A DNA stretch of 64,000 bases from assembly GCA_030431775.1 (NCBI GenBank), contig JAUIHW010000004.1:145173-209172 (forward strand). The letters run 5' to 3'. The notes under the pieces are model-generated. The model did not search any database, had not been told where the DNA came from, and saw nothing but the letters and a program-made list of their open reading frames with translations. Shown piece by piece: positions 8,805-16,949 of this stretch; position 1 is the first letter of the stretch, and each line of letters begins with the position of its first letter. The stretch is from Gammaproteobacteria bacterium (GTDB lineage: Bacteria > Pseudomonadota > Gammaproteobacteria > Pseudomonadales > JAUIET01). The translations under genes were made by a program, and so were the position numbers.

Positions 8805-9661
8805 TGACTATTGCGTTTCTTAACGGCGATTATCTCCCACTAGAAGAGGCGAGGATCTCGCCTATGGACCGAGGCTTCCTTTTCGGTGATGGTATTTATG
8901 AAGTAATCCCTTCTTATGGGGGACGATTGGTGGGTTTTGCTCCACATATTGAACGGATGCACGATGGGATGAACGCAATTGAAATCCTGTCACCGCACAG
9001 CAACCAGCAATGGCGCGAGATTTGTGAAACGCTTGCCCAACGAAACGGTGCCGGAAACCTTGGTATCTATCTTCAGGTCAGCCGGGGAGCTGACACAAAA
9101 CGTCATCATGCCTACCCGACAGGCATTACACCCACCGTGTTTGGCTTCACTTTTGACATTCCAGCTGAGCCCACAGCAGACCGCTCTAGCGCCAAAACTC
9201 TCAAGGTTGCCAGCGGGGAGGATAAACGCTGGCAACGCTGCAACATCAAATCAGTTGCCTTGCTGGGAAATGTCATGCACTTTCAGCAGGGTGCCGCCGA
9301 CGGTAAGGATGAAATTTTGTTGTATAACAAAGCCCACAACGTCACTGAAGGCGCGGCTTGCAATGTATTCATCGTTAAAGACGGTACGGTTATTACACCA
9401 CCGCTGGACCATCAAATTCTGCCAGGCATCACGCGGCACATCGCGCTGGACATATTGCACAAGTACAGCGATATCCCGGTTGAGGAACGCAGCGTATCGA
9501 TGGAAGAAGCACGCCATGCTGACGAAATCTGGTTCTCAAGTTCAACCAAAGAACTGATTGCGGTTGTTGAATTGGATGGCTCTCCTGTAGGAGATGGCCG
9601 GCCCGGCCCCGTCTGGGAGCAGGCTCAGACGCTGTTCACTGAGCACAAATACGATTATTAA
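8804..9661 (+). CDS. dat: D-amino-acid aminotransferase (PLP fold-type IV)
   Basis: A 285-residue fold-type IV aminotransferase of the length of D-alanine aminotransferases. It opens with FLNGDYLPLEEARISPMDRG and GDGIYEVIPSYGG. The PLP lysine is Lys149 in NIKSVALLGNV, the sequence found in D-amino-acid transaminases rather than in branched-chain ones. NVTEGAACNVFIV and ILPGITRHIALD bind the cofactor phosphate. The reaction is D-Ala + 2-oxoglutarate to pyruvate + D-Glu. The start shares one base with the upstream stop, and the stop TAA shares its last A with the ATG of alanine racemase. Aminodeoxychorismate lyase is a relative, but the K149 context and the adjacent racemase favour D-amino-acid specificity. 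Confidence 0.88.
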   Translation: MTIAFLNGDYLPLEEARISPMDRGFLFGDGIYEVIPSYGGRLVGFAPHIERMHDGMNAIEILSPHSNQQWREICETLAQRNGAGNLGIYLQVSRGADTKRHHAYPTGITPTVFGFTFDIPAEPTADRSSAKTLKVASGEDKRWQRCNIKSVALLGNVMHFQQGAADGKDEILLYNKAHNVTEGAACNVFIVKDGTVITPPLDHQILPGITRHIALDILHKYSDIPVEERSVSMEEARHADEIWFSSSTKELIAVVELDGSPVGDGRPGPVWEQAQTLFTEHKYDY

Positions 9662-10740
9662 TGCGTCCTTGCAGAGCAGACATTTCCAGAAGCGCGCTGC
9701 TGGCTAACCTGGCTTTGGCACGCTCTCTCGCCGGTCAGGCCAAGCTCACAGCGGTCGTCAAGGCCAATGCCTACGGTCATGGCGCCAGCCTCTGTGCGCG
9801 GCTTCTGGCGCCGGCGAGCGACCTGCTGGCCGTTGCCAGCATTGATGAAGCGCTGGAGTTGCGTGCTTCGGGAATCGACAAGCCGGTACTGTTGTTGGAG
9901 GGGCACTTTGAGGAAAGTGAATTGCGTATCGCAGTTGAACATAATTTCTGGTTGATGCTGCACAACGAACGGCAATTAGCCGAAGCTATCGCATTTAAGC
10001 CCGACAGCAAACTGTGCGTCTGGCTAAAAGTGGATACCGGAATGCACCGGCTAGGCCTGCCACCGGAACAAGTGTCTGATGCCGTCCGGGCATTGCGGGC
10101 CAGCAAGCATATTGATGAGGAAATCGTGCTTGCCAGTCACTTCGCCTGCGCTGACCAGTGCGATCAAGAGCCAGCGCTCGCGCAAGTCAAGCGCTTTGAT
10201 GAGATCAATCAGGCACTGGCGCTTCCGGTCAGCCTGGCCAATTCCCCGGCATTGCTTAGTCTTACCGGGGTTGCACGGGACTGGGTTCGTCCGGGCATTA
10301 TGCTGTACGGCAGTTCGCCGCTTGAGCAAGCCAATCGCCATAGCGAACAGCTACAGGCGGTCATGGGCTTACATTCCGAGGTCATCGCGCTGCGGGAAAT
10401 ACCGCCGGGTGACGGGGTAGGCTATGGGCTGGCATGGCGAGCCGACCGCCATTCCAAAATTGCAACGGTCGCCGCCGGCTACGGAGACGGTTACCCCAGG
10501 CACGCGCCCAATGGCACACCGGTTCACGTCGGCGGACAAGCAGCGACCTTGGTTGGCAGGGTATCCATGGACATGATTTGTGTGGACGTCACCGATTGTC
10601 CGCAGGTTGCACTGGGTACTCCAGTTGAATTGTGGGGTACCCAGGTATCTGTTGATGAGGTCGCCCGGCAGTCCGGCACCATCGCTTATGAGCTGCTCAC
10701 CCGCATGCCAGCCCGGGTACCCCGCCGCCTGGTCGACTAA
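9661..10740 (+). CDS. alr: Alanine racemase
   Basis: A 359-residue alanine racemase of normal length. The PLP lysine is Lys34 in VVKANAYGHG. The protein continues with the TIM-barrel motifs WLKVDTGMHRLGL and SLANSPALL, followed by RPGIMLYG, and the C-terminal domain carries GVGYGLAWRA and AAGYGDGYPR, which include the catalytic Tyr region, and GRVSMDMICVDVT. It supplies D-Ala for peptidoglycan, and in this context it also supplies substrate to the D-amino-acid aminotransferase immediately upstream, with which it shares a stop/start base. It is the last gene of the five-gene operon. Its 3' end overlaps the convergent SnoaL-like gene by four bases. A second racemase elsewhere in the genome is common in gammaproteobacteria and cannot be judged here. 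Confidence 0.96.
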   Translation: MRPCRADISRSALLANLALARSLAGQAKLTAVVKANAYGHGASLCARLLAPASDLLAVASIDEALELRASGIDKPVLLLEGHFEESELRIAVEHNFWLMLHNERQLAEAIAFKPDSKLCVWLKVDTGMHRLGLPPEQVSDAVRALRASKHIDEEIVLASHFACADQCDQEPALAQVKRFDEINQALALPVSLANSPALLSLTGVARDWVRPGIMLYGSSPLEQANRHSEQLQAVMGLHSEVIALREIPPGDGVGYGLAWRADRHSKIATVAAGYGDGYPRHAPNGTPVHVGGQAATLVGRVSMDMICVDVTDCPQVALGTPVELWGTQVSVDEVARQSGTIAYELLTRMPARVPRRLVD

Positions 10741-11375
10741 CGAACGCGAATTCGGGGCTCCGGTGCGCCTTTACGCATCGTCTTCAGAAACTCATCAAAC
10801 GGCGCAGGCGCAGCGACTTCAGGGGCATCATCCCCTGGCGGATTGTTCCAGAACTCTTTCCAGGAGGGCCATAAATCGTGGTATGCCCCTTCATAGGGTT
10901 CACGATCCGGCCAACGCATTTTTTGCTCTCCGACTGGCGGTTTATTCAGGTCGGTGGCGTACCAGTAACAAGGTAAACGCCGACGGAAATACCAACGCCC
11001 ATCAATACGCTCATAATTATCCCAATACAACATCTGCATGATAACCCACTCTATCGCGCCTTCTTCGGTGGGTGTTTCATGCTCGTTCTTTGAATACACA
11101 ACTCCGTGTGCGTGATCAGGGTCGTCAAATTCAATGACATGGTTCCCTACGTGGTGCGAGGTCCCGGTGAACTGCAGCCGCAGAGTATCGTCAAGCCAGC
11201 GCTTGAGGTGCTGACGACCGGTCAGCTCCCGGCTGACCCGAATATCCTCAGCAAACAAGTTGACATGAGCATCAAGGTCCCGCATATCGAGCGACAATGA
11301 GTATTTGGAGACCAATTGACGGATTTCATCGATCGACTCCAAACGATCGACTCGCTGTTCTAGAGTGTTGGCCAT
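10737..11375 (-). CDS. SnoaL-like / NTF2-fold protein
   Basis: A 212-residue protein whose first 135 residues match the SnoaL-like cone fold: a helical start ESIDEIRQLVSKYSLSLDMRD, then LFAEDIRV and later strands such as GRWYFRRR. The last 75 residues are rich in Trp and Pro (PYEGAYHDLWPSWKEFW). The fold serves many small hydratases, isomerases and cyclases, including steroid isomerase-like enzymes. The start at 11375 has GGAG seven bases upstream and lies two bases after the stop of the cytochrome gene, so both are one transcript. A longer frame upstream runs into that gene and is unlikely. Function is unknown. The neighbouring KstD-like flavoprotein makes a role in a steroid-like pathway possible. 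Confidence 0.8.
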   Translation of the reverse strand: MANTLEQRVDRLESIDEIRQLVSKYSLSLDMRDLDAHVNLFAEDIRVSRELTGRQHLKRWLDDTLRLQFTGTSHHVGNHVIEFDDPDHAHGVVYSKNEHETPTEEGAIEWVIMQMLYWDNYERIDGRWYFRRRLPCYWYATDLNKPPVGEQKMRWPDREPYEGAYHDLWPSWKEFWNNPPGDDAPEVAAPAPFDEFLKTMRKGAPEPRIRVR

Positions 11376-11377
11376 GG

Positions 11378-11848
11378 TCACTCCGGCTTTGCTTGGGACA
11401 TGTAGAGGATAAGATCGCGGTATTGTGCATCGCTGCAGTCCGGACACAGCCCGCGCGGCGGCATCGCATTCAAGCCATTACGGGTGTTTTCCACCAGCAC
11501 ATCCATACCTTTGGATAAGCGCCCTGCCCAAGCACTTACATCATGCGACTTTGGCGCGCCCGCAGCGCCGCTCAGATGACAGGAAATACAGGCACGCCTG
11601 TAGATCGACAATATCTCCGCGCTTACCGCAGCCTGGCCAGCAGTTGGCTGCTCTGGCACTGCTGCGCTCTCAACATCCGGGGTATCCGCCGTGGTTGAGT
11701 CTACCGTTGCAGCAGCAGCTTCAGAATGGGAGGTGGCGGGTTCCGTATCATTTGCACAACCGGCGAAAATTAGCAGGCCAGCAATCAGCCCAGCCTTAGC
11801 CAGGCCACCCACTGCACACCTAAGTTGATCAAATACCCAGTTAAACAT
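11378..11848 (-). CDS. Cytochrome c5-family lipoprotein
   Basis: A 156-residue exported class I cytochrome c. The N-terminus is a lipoprotein-like signal with the lipobox FAGC (Cys about 31 from this start), followed by about 55 residues of Ala/Thr/Glu-rich linker and then a c5-type domain. Haem attaches at CISCH, the axial Met is in AMPPRGLCPDC, and the extra Cys pair (CPDC) forms the c5 disulfide. The GAPKSHD and YRDLILYM segments also match c5. The start at 11848 has GGAGG ten bases upstream. An in-frame TTG at 11881 is less likely. It should be tethered in the periplasm as an electron carrier. It is co-transcribed with the SnoaL-like gene and divergent from a flavin dehydrogenase, so it might accept electrons from a related oxidation, but that is inference. 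Confidence 0.88.
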   Translation of the reverse strand: MFNWVFDQLRCAVGGLAKAGLIAGLLIFAGCANDTEPATSHSEAAAATVDSTTADTPDVESAAVPEQPTAGQAAVSAEILSIYRRACISCHLSGAAGAPKSHDVSAWAGRLSKGMDVLVENTRNGLNAMPPRGLCPDCSDAQYRDLILYMSQAKPE

Positions 11849-11921
11849 CAATTTCAGTCCTCCAAATGCGTTGCAATTCAAACCATTACAGTTCAGTAGC
11901 GAGCCTTTTCATTAGCCAGAG

Positions 11922-11973
11922 TACTATTGCCAATAGCAGCACCCTACAGTAACGTATGCGCCCGGCAATAGTA
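11922..11973. promoter_or_regulatory. Inverted-repeat operator candidate between cytochrome and flavoprotein genes
   Basis: The divergent gap between the cytochrome gene and the KstD-like gene is 140 bases. It holds TACTATTGC at 11922-11930, immediately followed by CAATAG (11931-11936), which gives the palindrome CTATTG-C-CAATAG. The exact reverse complement GCAATAGTA recurs at 11965-11973. Three copies of one half-site in a shared promoter region suggest a repressor site controlling both directions. No regulator gene is adjacent. Confidence 0.4.
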
Positions 11974-11988
11974 ACATGACGGATAGAT

Positions 11989-13698
11989 ATGACGGATCAG
12001 GAAAAGTGGGATGAAGAAGTTGACGTCGTTGTCGTTGGCAGTGGCAATGGCGCTCTTACGGCCGCAGTAACAGCACATGACGGCGGCGCCCAAGTGCTGA
12101 TTGTCGAAAAAGCCCCGCTGTTTGGTGGTACCAGTGCCAGCTCTGGTGGTGGGGTCTGGATTCCCAACAATCGCTATGCGAAAGCCGCTGGCGTGCAGGA
12201 CTCTCCGCAAGACGCACGCGACTACCTGGAACATGTCAGTCCACCAGGGAAAATCCGTCCGGAACTGCTCGATGCTTATGTCGAGCGCGGACCCGAGATG
12301 ATCGACTATCTTCATAACAATACCAATTGGGTGCGATATGTCAGTCTCGAACACTACCCGGATTACTTCCCGGAAGCACCTGGTGGTAAAACCGGGCACC
12401 GCTCAATGGAACCGGAAGTCATTCATGCTGACGAGTTGGGCGAAGCATTTGAGCGACTGGCTTCTGCTCACCCACAGACCCAAATGCCGGGTGGGGTCAG
12501 CTTTACTCAGGTAGAAGGTCAGATAGTCCTGGCCGCCCTGCCCGGTTGGATAAAACTCAGCGTAGGGCTGGTGCTGAAATACCTATTGGATTTTCCATTA
12601 CGTTTCAAAACCCGACGCGATGGACGCCTCACAATGGGGCCTGCGGGTGTGGCAAGACTTTACCTCGCCTGCCGTGACCGCAATATCCCAATGTGGCTGG
12701 AATCGCCAATGCTGGACTTGGTCGAGCAGGACGGCCGAATCATCGGTTGTACGGTAAAACGGGATGGGCAGATTCGACGCATCAAAGCCAATAAGGGGGT
12801 TATCCTGGCTGCCGGCGGTTTTGAGCGCAACCAGTCCATGCGCGAACAATACCTGCCCAACCCGACTCAAACAGAGTGGAGTGCGGCGAACCTGTACAAC
12901 ACTGGCGACGCAATCAAGGCGGCGATTGATAAGGGCGCGGCGACCCACCAAATGGATTGGGCGTGGTGGTTTACCACAGCAGTAATCCCCGGTAAAACCA
13001 AAGCACACATGAGCCAGGTGGAAAAAGGACTGCCGGGTTGTATCACCGTAAATTCCAAAGGGCAGCGCTTCAGTAACGAGTCGCAAAACTACGTTACTTT
13101 TGTCAACGACATGCTGAGGGAGAGTCAAAACGGCAACCCCTGCATCCCTTGTTATATGATTTTCGATGCCGAGTTTCGTGCCAAACGCCCGATTGCAGCG
13201 GCCTTACTGCAATCGTCCATGATGCCAGACTGGCTAGTACCGAAATCCTGGTGGACACCCAGTTTTCTAACCAAGGCGGATACTCTGGAAGAACTGGCAG
13301 AAAAGGTGGGCATTGACCGGGATGGTCTGCTGGAAACGCAGAAAAAATTCAATGAGTACGCACGTACCGGCAAGGATCTGGACTTTCAGCGCGGTGACTC
13401 CAACTATGACCGCTACTACGCAGACCCTGAATATCAACCTAACCCCTGCCTGGGCGCCATTCAGAAACCACCCTTCTATTGCGTGACTCTCTATGCGGGT
13501 GAAATGGGCACGGCGGGCGGCCTGGTCATCAACTGTGATGGCCAAGTGGAACGGGAAGATGGCACTCCTATTGAGGGCCTATACGCGTGCGGAAATACCA
13601 GTACCGCTCTGTTGCCGAGCTACCCCGGTCCGGGCGCAACGCTGGGGCCTGCTATGGTCTTCGGCTACCTCGCCGGGAAACACATCAGCTCGCACTAA
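11989..13698 (+). CDS. FAD-dependent 3-ketosteroid delta-1-dehydrogenase-like protein
   Basis: A 569-residue flavoprotein of the fumarate reductase/KstD superfamily. The FAD-binding start [20 protein letters not shown] is at 14-33, followed by [19 protein letters not shown] (39-57), where the SGGGVWIPN segment resembles 3-ketosteroid dehydrogenases. The C-terminus has [20 protein letters not shown] and then [14 protein letters not shown], the KstD-like FAD-closing motif. KstD enzymes introduce the 1,2 double bond in ring A of 3-ketosteroids. Close relatives act on other 3-keto substrates, so the substrate is uncertain. It is divergent from the SnoaL/cytochrome pair, and its 3' end overlaps the convergent pterin dehydratase by 14 bases. 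Nearby SDRs, a ChsH/Ltp2-like trio and paired acyl-CoA dehydrogenases in the window support a steroid-type pathway. Confidence 0.83.
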   Translation: MTDQEKWDEEVDVVVVGSGNGALTAAVTAHDGGAQVLIVEKAPLFGGTSASSGGGVWIPNNRYAKAAGVQDSPQDARDYLEHVSPPGKIRPELLDAYVERGPEMIDYLHNNTNWVRYVSLEHYPDYFPEAPGGKTGHRSMEPEVIHADELGEAFERLASAHPQTQMPGGVSFTQVEGQIVLAALPGWIKLSVGLVLKYLLDFPLRFKTRRDGRLTMGPAGVARLYLACRDRNIPMWLESPMLDLVEQDGRIIGCTVKRDGQIRRIKANKGVILAAGGFERNQSMREQYLPNPTQTEWSAANLYNTGDAIKAAIDKGAATHQMDWAWWFTTAVIPGKTKAHMSQVEKGLPGCITVNSKGQRFSNESQNYVTFVNDMLRESQNGNPCIPCYMIFDAEFRAKRPIAAALLQSSMMPDWLVPKSWWTPSFLTKADTLEELAEKVGIDRDGLLETQKKFNEYARTGKDLDFQRGDSNYDRYYADPEYQPNPCLGAIQKPPFYCVTLYAGEMGTAGGLVINCDGQVEREDGTPIEGLYACGNTSTALLPSYPGPGATLGPAMVFGYLAGKHISSH

Positions 13699-14017
13699 TC
13701 CAGGCAGCCTTCAAACTGGTGGCAATCCTGTTGATGGCTTTGGCCAGCTCCAGGTCCCTGGCCGTTAGGCCATTGACGTCATGACTGACCAGTTCAATAC
13801 GCACCTGGTTGTAAACGTTAAACCACTCGGGATGGTGGTTTGACTTTTCCGCATGCAACGCCACCTGGCTCATAAAGCCCCAGGCGCCGCTGAAGTCGGC
13901 GAAATGCAATTCACCGGCAAGCTTTCCGGACTCATTCAGAGCCCAGCTTGCGCCACCACTATTGAGTTCAACAATCGCTGCCCTGGTATCGGCAGCAGTC
14001 AGACACTGCCTGGTCAT
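13685..14017 (-). CDS. phhB: 4a-hydroxytetrahydrobiopterin dehydratase (pterin-4a-carbinolamine dehydratase)
   Basis: A 110-residue protein of the usual size for the family, with the signature [20 protein letters not shown] followed by the conserved His and Asp ([15 protein letters not shown]). It regenerates quinonoid dihydrobiopterin after aromatic amino acid hydroxylation. No phenylalanine hydroxylase is seen in the window, so its partner must be elsewhere. The start at 14017 has a clear GGAGG eight bases upstream. Upstream in-frame codons overlap the SDR gene and encode sequence unlike the family, so they were excluded. It lies 31 bases after the SDR gene on the same strand and is probably in its operon. 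Its 3' end overlaps the convergent flavoprotein gene. Confidence 0.92.
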   Translation of the reverse strand: MTRQCLTAADTRAAIVELNSGGASWALNESGKLAGELHFADFSGAWGFMSQVALHAEKSNHHPEWFNVYNQVRIELVSHDVNGLTARDLELAKAINRIATSLKAAWISAS

Positions 14018-14048
14018 ATTTACCTCCGGAGCGCACCGGCGCCCTTCT

Positions 14049-14816
14049 TCAAAGGTCAGGTAATCCGGCCATGCGTAAGCCGGCGCTCCAGCCGCCTTCA
14101 GCCTTGAATTCACTGCCAGAGCAATAGCTGGCCTCATCCGTTGCCAGAAAAAGGGTAACCTGGGCGACTTCCTGGGGCAATCCAACCCTGGGAATGGCCA
14201 GATCCTTGTAGGATTCATTGGCCTGTTCTACAGTCATGAAGTCTTTCCCGTGCATATCGGTGTAAATACCGCCTGGATGGACGGAATTGACCCTGATTCC
14301 GTACTTACCCATCTCCAGTGCAGCCACCTTGGTCATACCCCGCACGGCCCATTTGCTGCCGGCATAGGCAACTAATCCGTTTTTGGCCTGCAATCCATCG
14401 ATCGACGAGATATTGATAATCGAACCGCCGCCGTTAGCCTTCATGCTGGGGAAAACTGCCTGCATTCCTAAAAAGGTGCCGAGTTGGTTGATGCTGACCA
14501 CCCGCATAAACAGCTCCTCGGTGGTATCCATGATCGTCTGCGCTTCCATGATGGCAGCGTTGTTTACCAATACCTGGAGCGAGCCGAGATCATTCGCGGC
14601 CTGGACAGCCTGTTGCCACTGTGCCGCATCTCTGACATCCAGGTTAACAAAAACAGCTTGTTCGCCAAGTTCGTCAGCCAACGCTTCGCCGGGCTGCTGC
14701 AGGATATCAGCAATCACCACCTTGGCGCCTTGCTCAACGAAGGCGCGAACGGTTTGCTCACCCATGCCTTTTGCGCCACCCGTTACGATAGCGGTTTTAC
14801 CAGTGAGTCTGCCCAT
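14049..14816 (-). CDS. Short-chain dehydrogenase/reductase, hydroxysteroid dehydrogenase-like
   Basis: A 255-residue classical SDR. The NAD(P) motif is TGGAKGMG at about 12-19, the NNAA motif follows at about 85, and the catalytic triad is Ser in NISSIDG, Tyr in VAYAGSK and Lys four residues later. The C-terminus has [13 protein letters not shown], as in 3-alpha/20-beta-hydroxysteroid dehydrogenases and related enzymes. An acidic residue in the second strand (VVIADIL) favours NAD over NADP. The ATG at 14816 has AGGGAG upstream; the TTG just before it is less likely. It is followed by the pterin dehydratase gene and neighbours the KstD-like gene. Substrate unknown; a hydroxysteroid is a reasonable guess. 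Confidence 0.88.
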   Translation of the reverse strand: MGRLTGKTAIVTGGAKGMGEQTVRAFVEQGAKVVIADILQQPGEALADELGEQAVFVNLDVRDAAQWQQAVQAANDLGSLQVLVNNAAIMEAQTIMDTTEELFMRVVSINQLGTFLGMQAVFPSMKANGGGSIINISSIDGLQAKNGLVAYAGSKWAVRGMTKVAALEMGKYGIRVNSVHPGGIYTDMHGKDFMTVEQANESYKDLAIPRVGLPQEVAQVTLFLATDEASYCSGSEFKAEGGWSAGLRMAGLPDL

Positions 14817-14839
14817 CAACGATCTCCCTAAAAAAGTTT

Positions 14840-14866
14840 ATTCTAGCCTGTTAGCTGTCTTTTCAA
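14840..14866 (-). promoter_or_regulatory. Candidate promoter for the SDR-pterin dehydratase operon
   Basis: Reading on the minus strand, TTGAAA (14866-14861) is followed after 15 bases by TAGAAT (14845-14840). The ATG of the SDR gene comes 23 bases later with its AGGGAG in between. The spacer is short for sigma-70, so this is tentative. Confidence 0.35.
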
Positions 14867-14888
14867 ACGCTAAGTAACGCTTTGCTCA

Positions 14889-14894
14889 TATAAT
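14889..14894 (+). promoter_or_regulatory. Candidate -10 box for the metallophosphoesterase gene
   Basis: A perfect TATAAT stands 48 bases before the metallophosphoesterase ATG in the 126-base divergent gap. No good -35 hexamer is found at 16-18 bases. Confidence 0.4.
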
Positions 14895-14942
14895 ACCGGC
14901 TACAGAAACCATAAATGCTTATAGAAAACTACTGACAAACCC

Positions 14943-16079
14943 ATGTATCTGCTGAAAAAATTCACCCTTGGCTTGCTGCTCGCGCTAGTGCTGCTGGCAG
15001 CGCTGCTAGTGATCAATCCGCAATTTGCCGACAACCACGATACGCCGTATTTGAATCTACAGCAGGAAAACGCCGGGCCACCGCCAGCGCACAGCGCGAT
15101 ACAACAGCGCATTATTCTTTACGGCGACGCGGGCTCATCATCCTTGGATCCCTGGCAGGCGAGCATGCAAAAAATTGCCGATAGAGCCTCTCAGCTGCCA
15201 GGACGAACGGCAATTGTCGCGCTGGGGGATAACATTTATTACCAAGGCTACCCCAATAAAGAGGAGGAGCACTCTGAATGGGATAAAGGCCAGCTGAAAA
15301 GCATCTCGCGCCTTGACGCCCAGCTGAAAATCGCCAGTGTCAGTCAGGCGCAGCTCTTTTTTGTACCTGGAAATCACGACTGGTATGCCGGGTCGCTGGA
15401 TGGCATGCGTGAACACATCCGGCAATTCGCCAAAAATAATGGTTTGGCCGTGCAATTCAGACCCAAAATCGCGGATCAGCCAGAGGCCATTGACTCTGTT
15501 GACCTTGGCTCAGCAGCCATTGTTTTTGTTGATTCGTCTGCGCTGTTGGCAAGCGATGATAATGCGCTTAACAACGCGATGAATCAGCTGCGGGCCAACC
15601 TGGAACAACTACGCGAGCAATCGGCGCACAAGCCTATTGTGATCGTTCAGCATCACCCTTTGGAGACAATGGGCCAGCACGGGGGCTACTTCAGTCATTT
15701 CGCGTACTGGTTTTTTATCCGTTTTCTCGACCTGTTTATGGATGTCACAGCTGAAGATACCGCGCACCCGAATTACCAACGGGTGATTCGCGCCTTTGAA
15801 ACAACGCTACAGCCGTTTGAGAACATTATTCACGCGGCTGGTCACGACCACAGCCTGCAGGTATTTCGACGCCCGCACAACCATGCGCCAGAGTATTTAT
15901 TGGTCAGTGGGGCAGCGAATACCAGCAAGCTCAGTGGCGTCTGGCACAACGACAATACTCGTTTTGCTCTCTCTCAAGAGGGTTTTCTTGAGTTAAACAT
16001 CACCGGCGAAGGAACCCACCTACAGGCCTTCGACATTCGCAATGACGACCCACTTACAGCTTTCTGGTTGAGTTTTTGA
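14943..16079 (+). CDS. Membrane-anchored metallophosphoesterase
   Basis: A 378-residue calcineurin-like phosphoesterase with an N-terminal signal or anchor helix (FTLGLLLALVLLAALLVI, about residues 7-24), so it acts in the periplasm or at the membrane surface. The metal-binding signatures are in order: YGDAGSSS (GD), LGDNIYYQGY (GDN), PGNHDWYAG (GNHD), VQHHPLETMG (H) and AGHDHSLQ (GHDH). The layout, with about 40 residues between GD and GDN and a Tyr-rich GDNIYY, resembles purple-acid-phosphatase-like single-domain enzymes. Substrate is unknown. It is monocistronic between two minus-strand operons, and its 3' end is 20 bases from the convergent lipase gene. Confidence 0.88.
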   Translation: MYLLKKFTLGLLLALVLLAALLVINPQFADNHDTPYLNLQQENAGPPPAHSAIQQRIILYGDAGSSSLDPWQASMQKIADRASQLPGRTAIVALGDNIYYQGYPNKEEEHSEWDKGQLKSISRLDAQLKIASVSQAQLFFVPGNHDWYAGSLDGMREHIRQFAKNNGLAVQFRPKIADQPEAIDSVDLGSAAIVFVDSSALLASDDNALNNAMNQLRANLEQLREQSAHKPIVIVQHHPLETMGQHGGYFSHFAYWFFIRFLDLFMDVTAEDTAHPNYQRVIRAFETTLQPFENIIHAAGHDHSLQVFRRPHNHAPEYLLVSGAANTSKLSGVWHNDNTRFALSQEGFLELNITGEGTHLQAFDIRNDDPLTAFWLSF

Positions 16080-16099
16080 CATTTAAGCAGGACGCGGTG

Positions 16100-16930
16100 T
16101 CACGGGAGCCGGCTTAGGATCCAGTCAACAACCTGCTGCTGGACTGTCGGACCTTCGGGTTCGTTGAAAATTTCATGATATAGGCCTTCCAGTATCTCCA
16201 GCTGCTTGTCGCTACTGGAAATCGCCGCGTACAAGCCACGTGCACCTTCTGGCGCAGCCATTGAATCCTCACCGCCATGCATAATCAGCATTGGCAAGCT
16301 TATCGTCGCTGCTTGCGAATTGGCCTGCTGCATACTTTTAAACAGCTCCCTTACCAGGCGCGCCGACACTTTCCCGTGATTCACCAAAGGGTCGCTTTCA
16401 TACTCTCTCACGACGGCAAGGTCTCTACTCACGCCGCTTGCATCCAGTTGCATCGCTCCCATGGTTGGCAGTAACCTGGACAATATTCTGATCACGGCCA
16501 TTTGCACCGCACTGGGCTGCAGAGGGCTAGCCAGCGCCGGGCCTGACAAAATGGCACCCGCGTAGCGTTCCTGGGCCTGTTGCAGCACTCGAGTACTGAT
16601 CAAGCCACCCATACTGTGGCCCAGCAGGAAGACCGGTTTACTGCCATTTCGGGTCGCAATTTCAGAGCGCAAGCTCAGTACAACCTGCTCAAAATCACTG
16701 AATGCGCGAATATGTGCTCTTTGCCCAGGCGACTTGCCATGGCCTGGCAGGTCAATGCCATGCATTTCAATGCCGGCATTATTTAATCGTTCGGCCAGAG
16801 CCTGGTAGCGAGCGCAATGTTCCCCCAAGCCATGCACCAGTTGCACAATTGCCCGGGGCTCACCGTCAACCGGCCAGCAATAGCTGGTAAGTTCTCCATA
16901 GGGCGCACACTCAAATTTTTGTTCCTGCAT
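16100..16930 (-). CDS. Monoacylglycerol lipase-like alpha/beta hydrolase (hydrolase_4)
   Basis: A 276-residue serine hydrolase close to monoacylglycerol lipases and lysophospholipases. HGLGEHCARY at 33-42 is the family's oxyanion motif, GHSMGG places the nucleophile at Ser106, HGGEDSMA carries the Asp, and GLYHEIFNE carries the His. The start at 16930 has AGGAGCGG upstream. A longer frame begins inside gpsA and is less likely. It is the last gene of the operon HAD-plsC, plsB, gpsA, lipase. In that setting it probably cleaves monoacylglycerol or lysophospholipid and returns glycerol or fatty acid to the same glycerolipid pool. No signal peptide is seen, so it should act in the cytoplasm or at the inner face of the membrane. 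Confidence 0.87.
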   Translation of the reverse strand: MQEQKFECAPYGELTSYCWPVDGEPRAIVQLVHGLGEHCARYQALAERLNNAGIEMHGIDLPGHGKSPGQRAHIRAFSDFEQVVLSLRSEIATRNGSKPVFLLGHSMGGLISTRVLQQAQERYAGAILSGPALASPLQPSAVQMAVIRILSRLLPTMGAMQLDASGVSRDLAVVREYESDPLVNHGKVSARLVRELFKSMQQANSQAATISLPMLIMHGGEDSMAAPEGARGLYAAISSSDKQLEILEGLYHEIFNEPEGPTVQQQVVDWILSRLP

Positions 16931-16949
16931 TTCCGCTCCTATGTATTGA

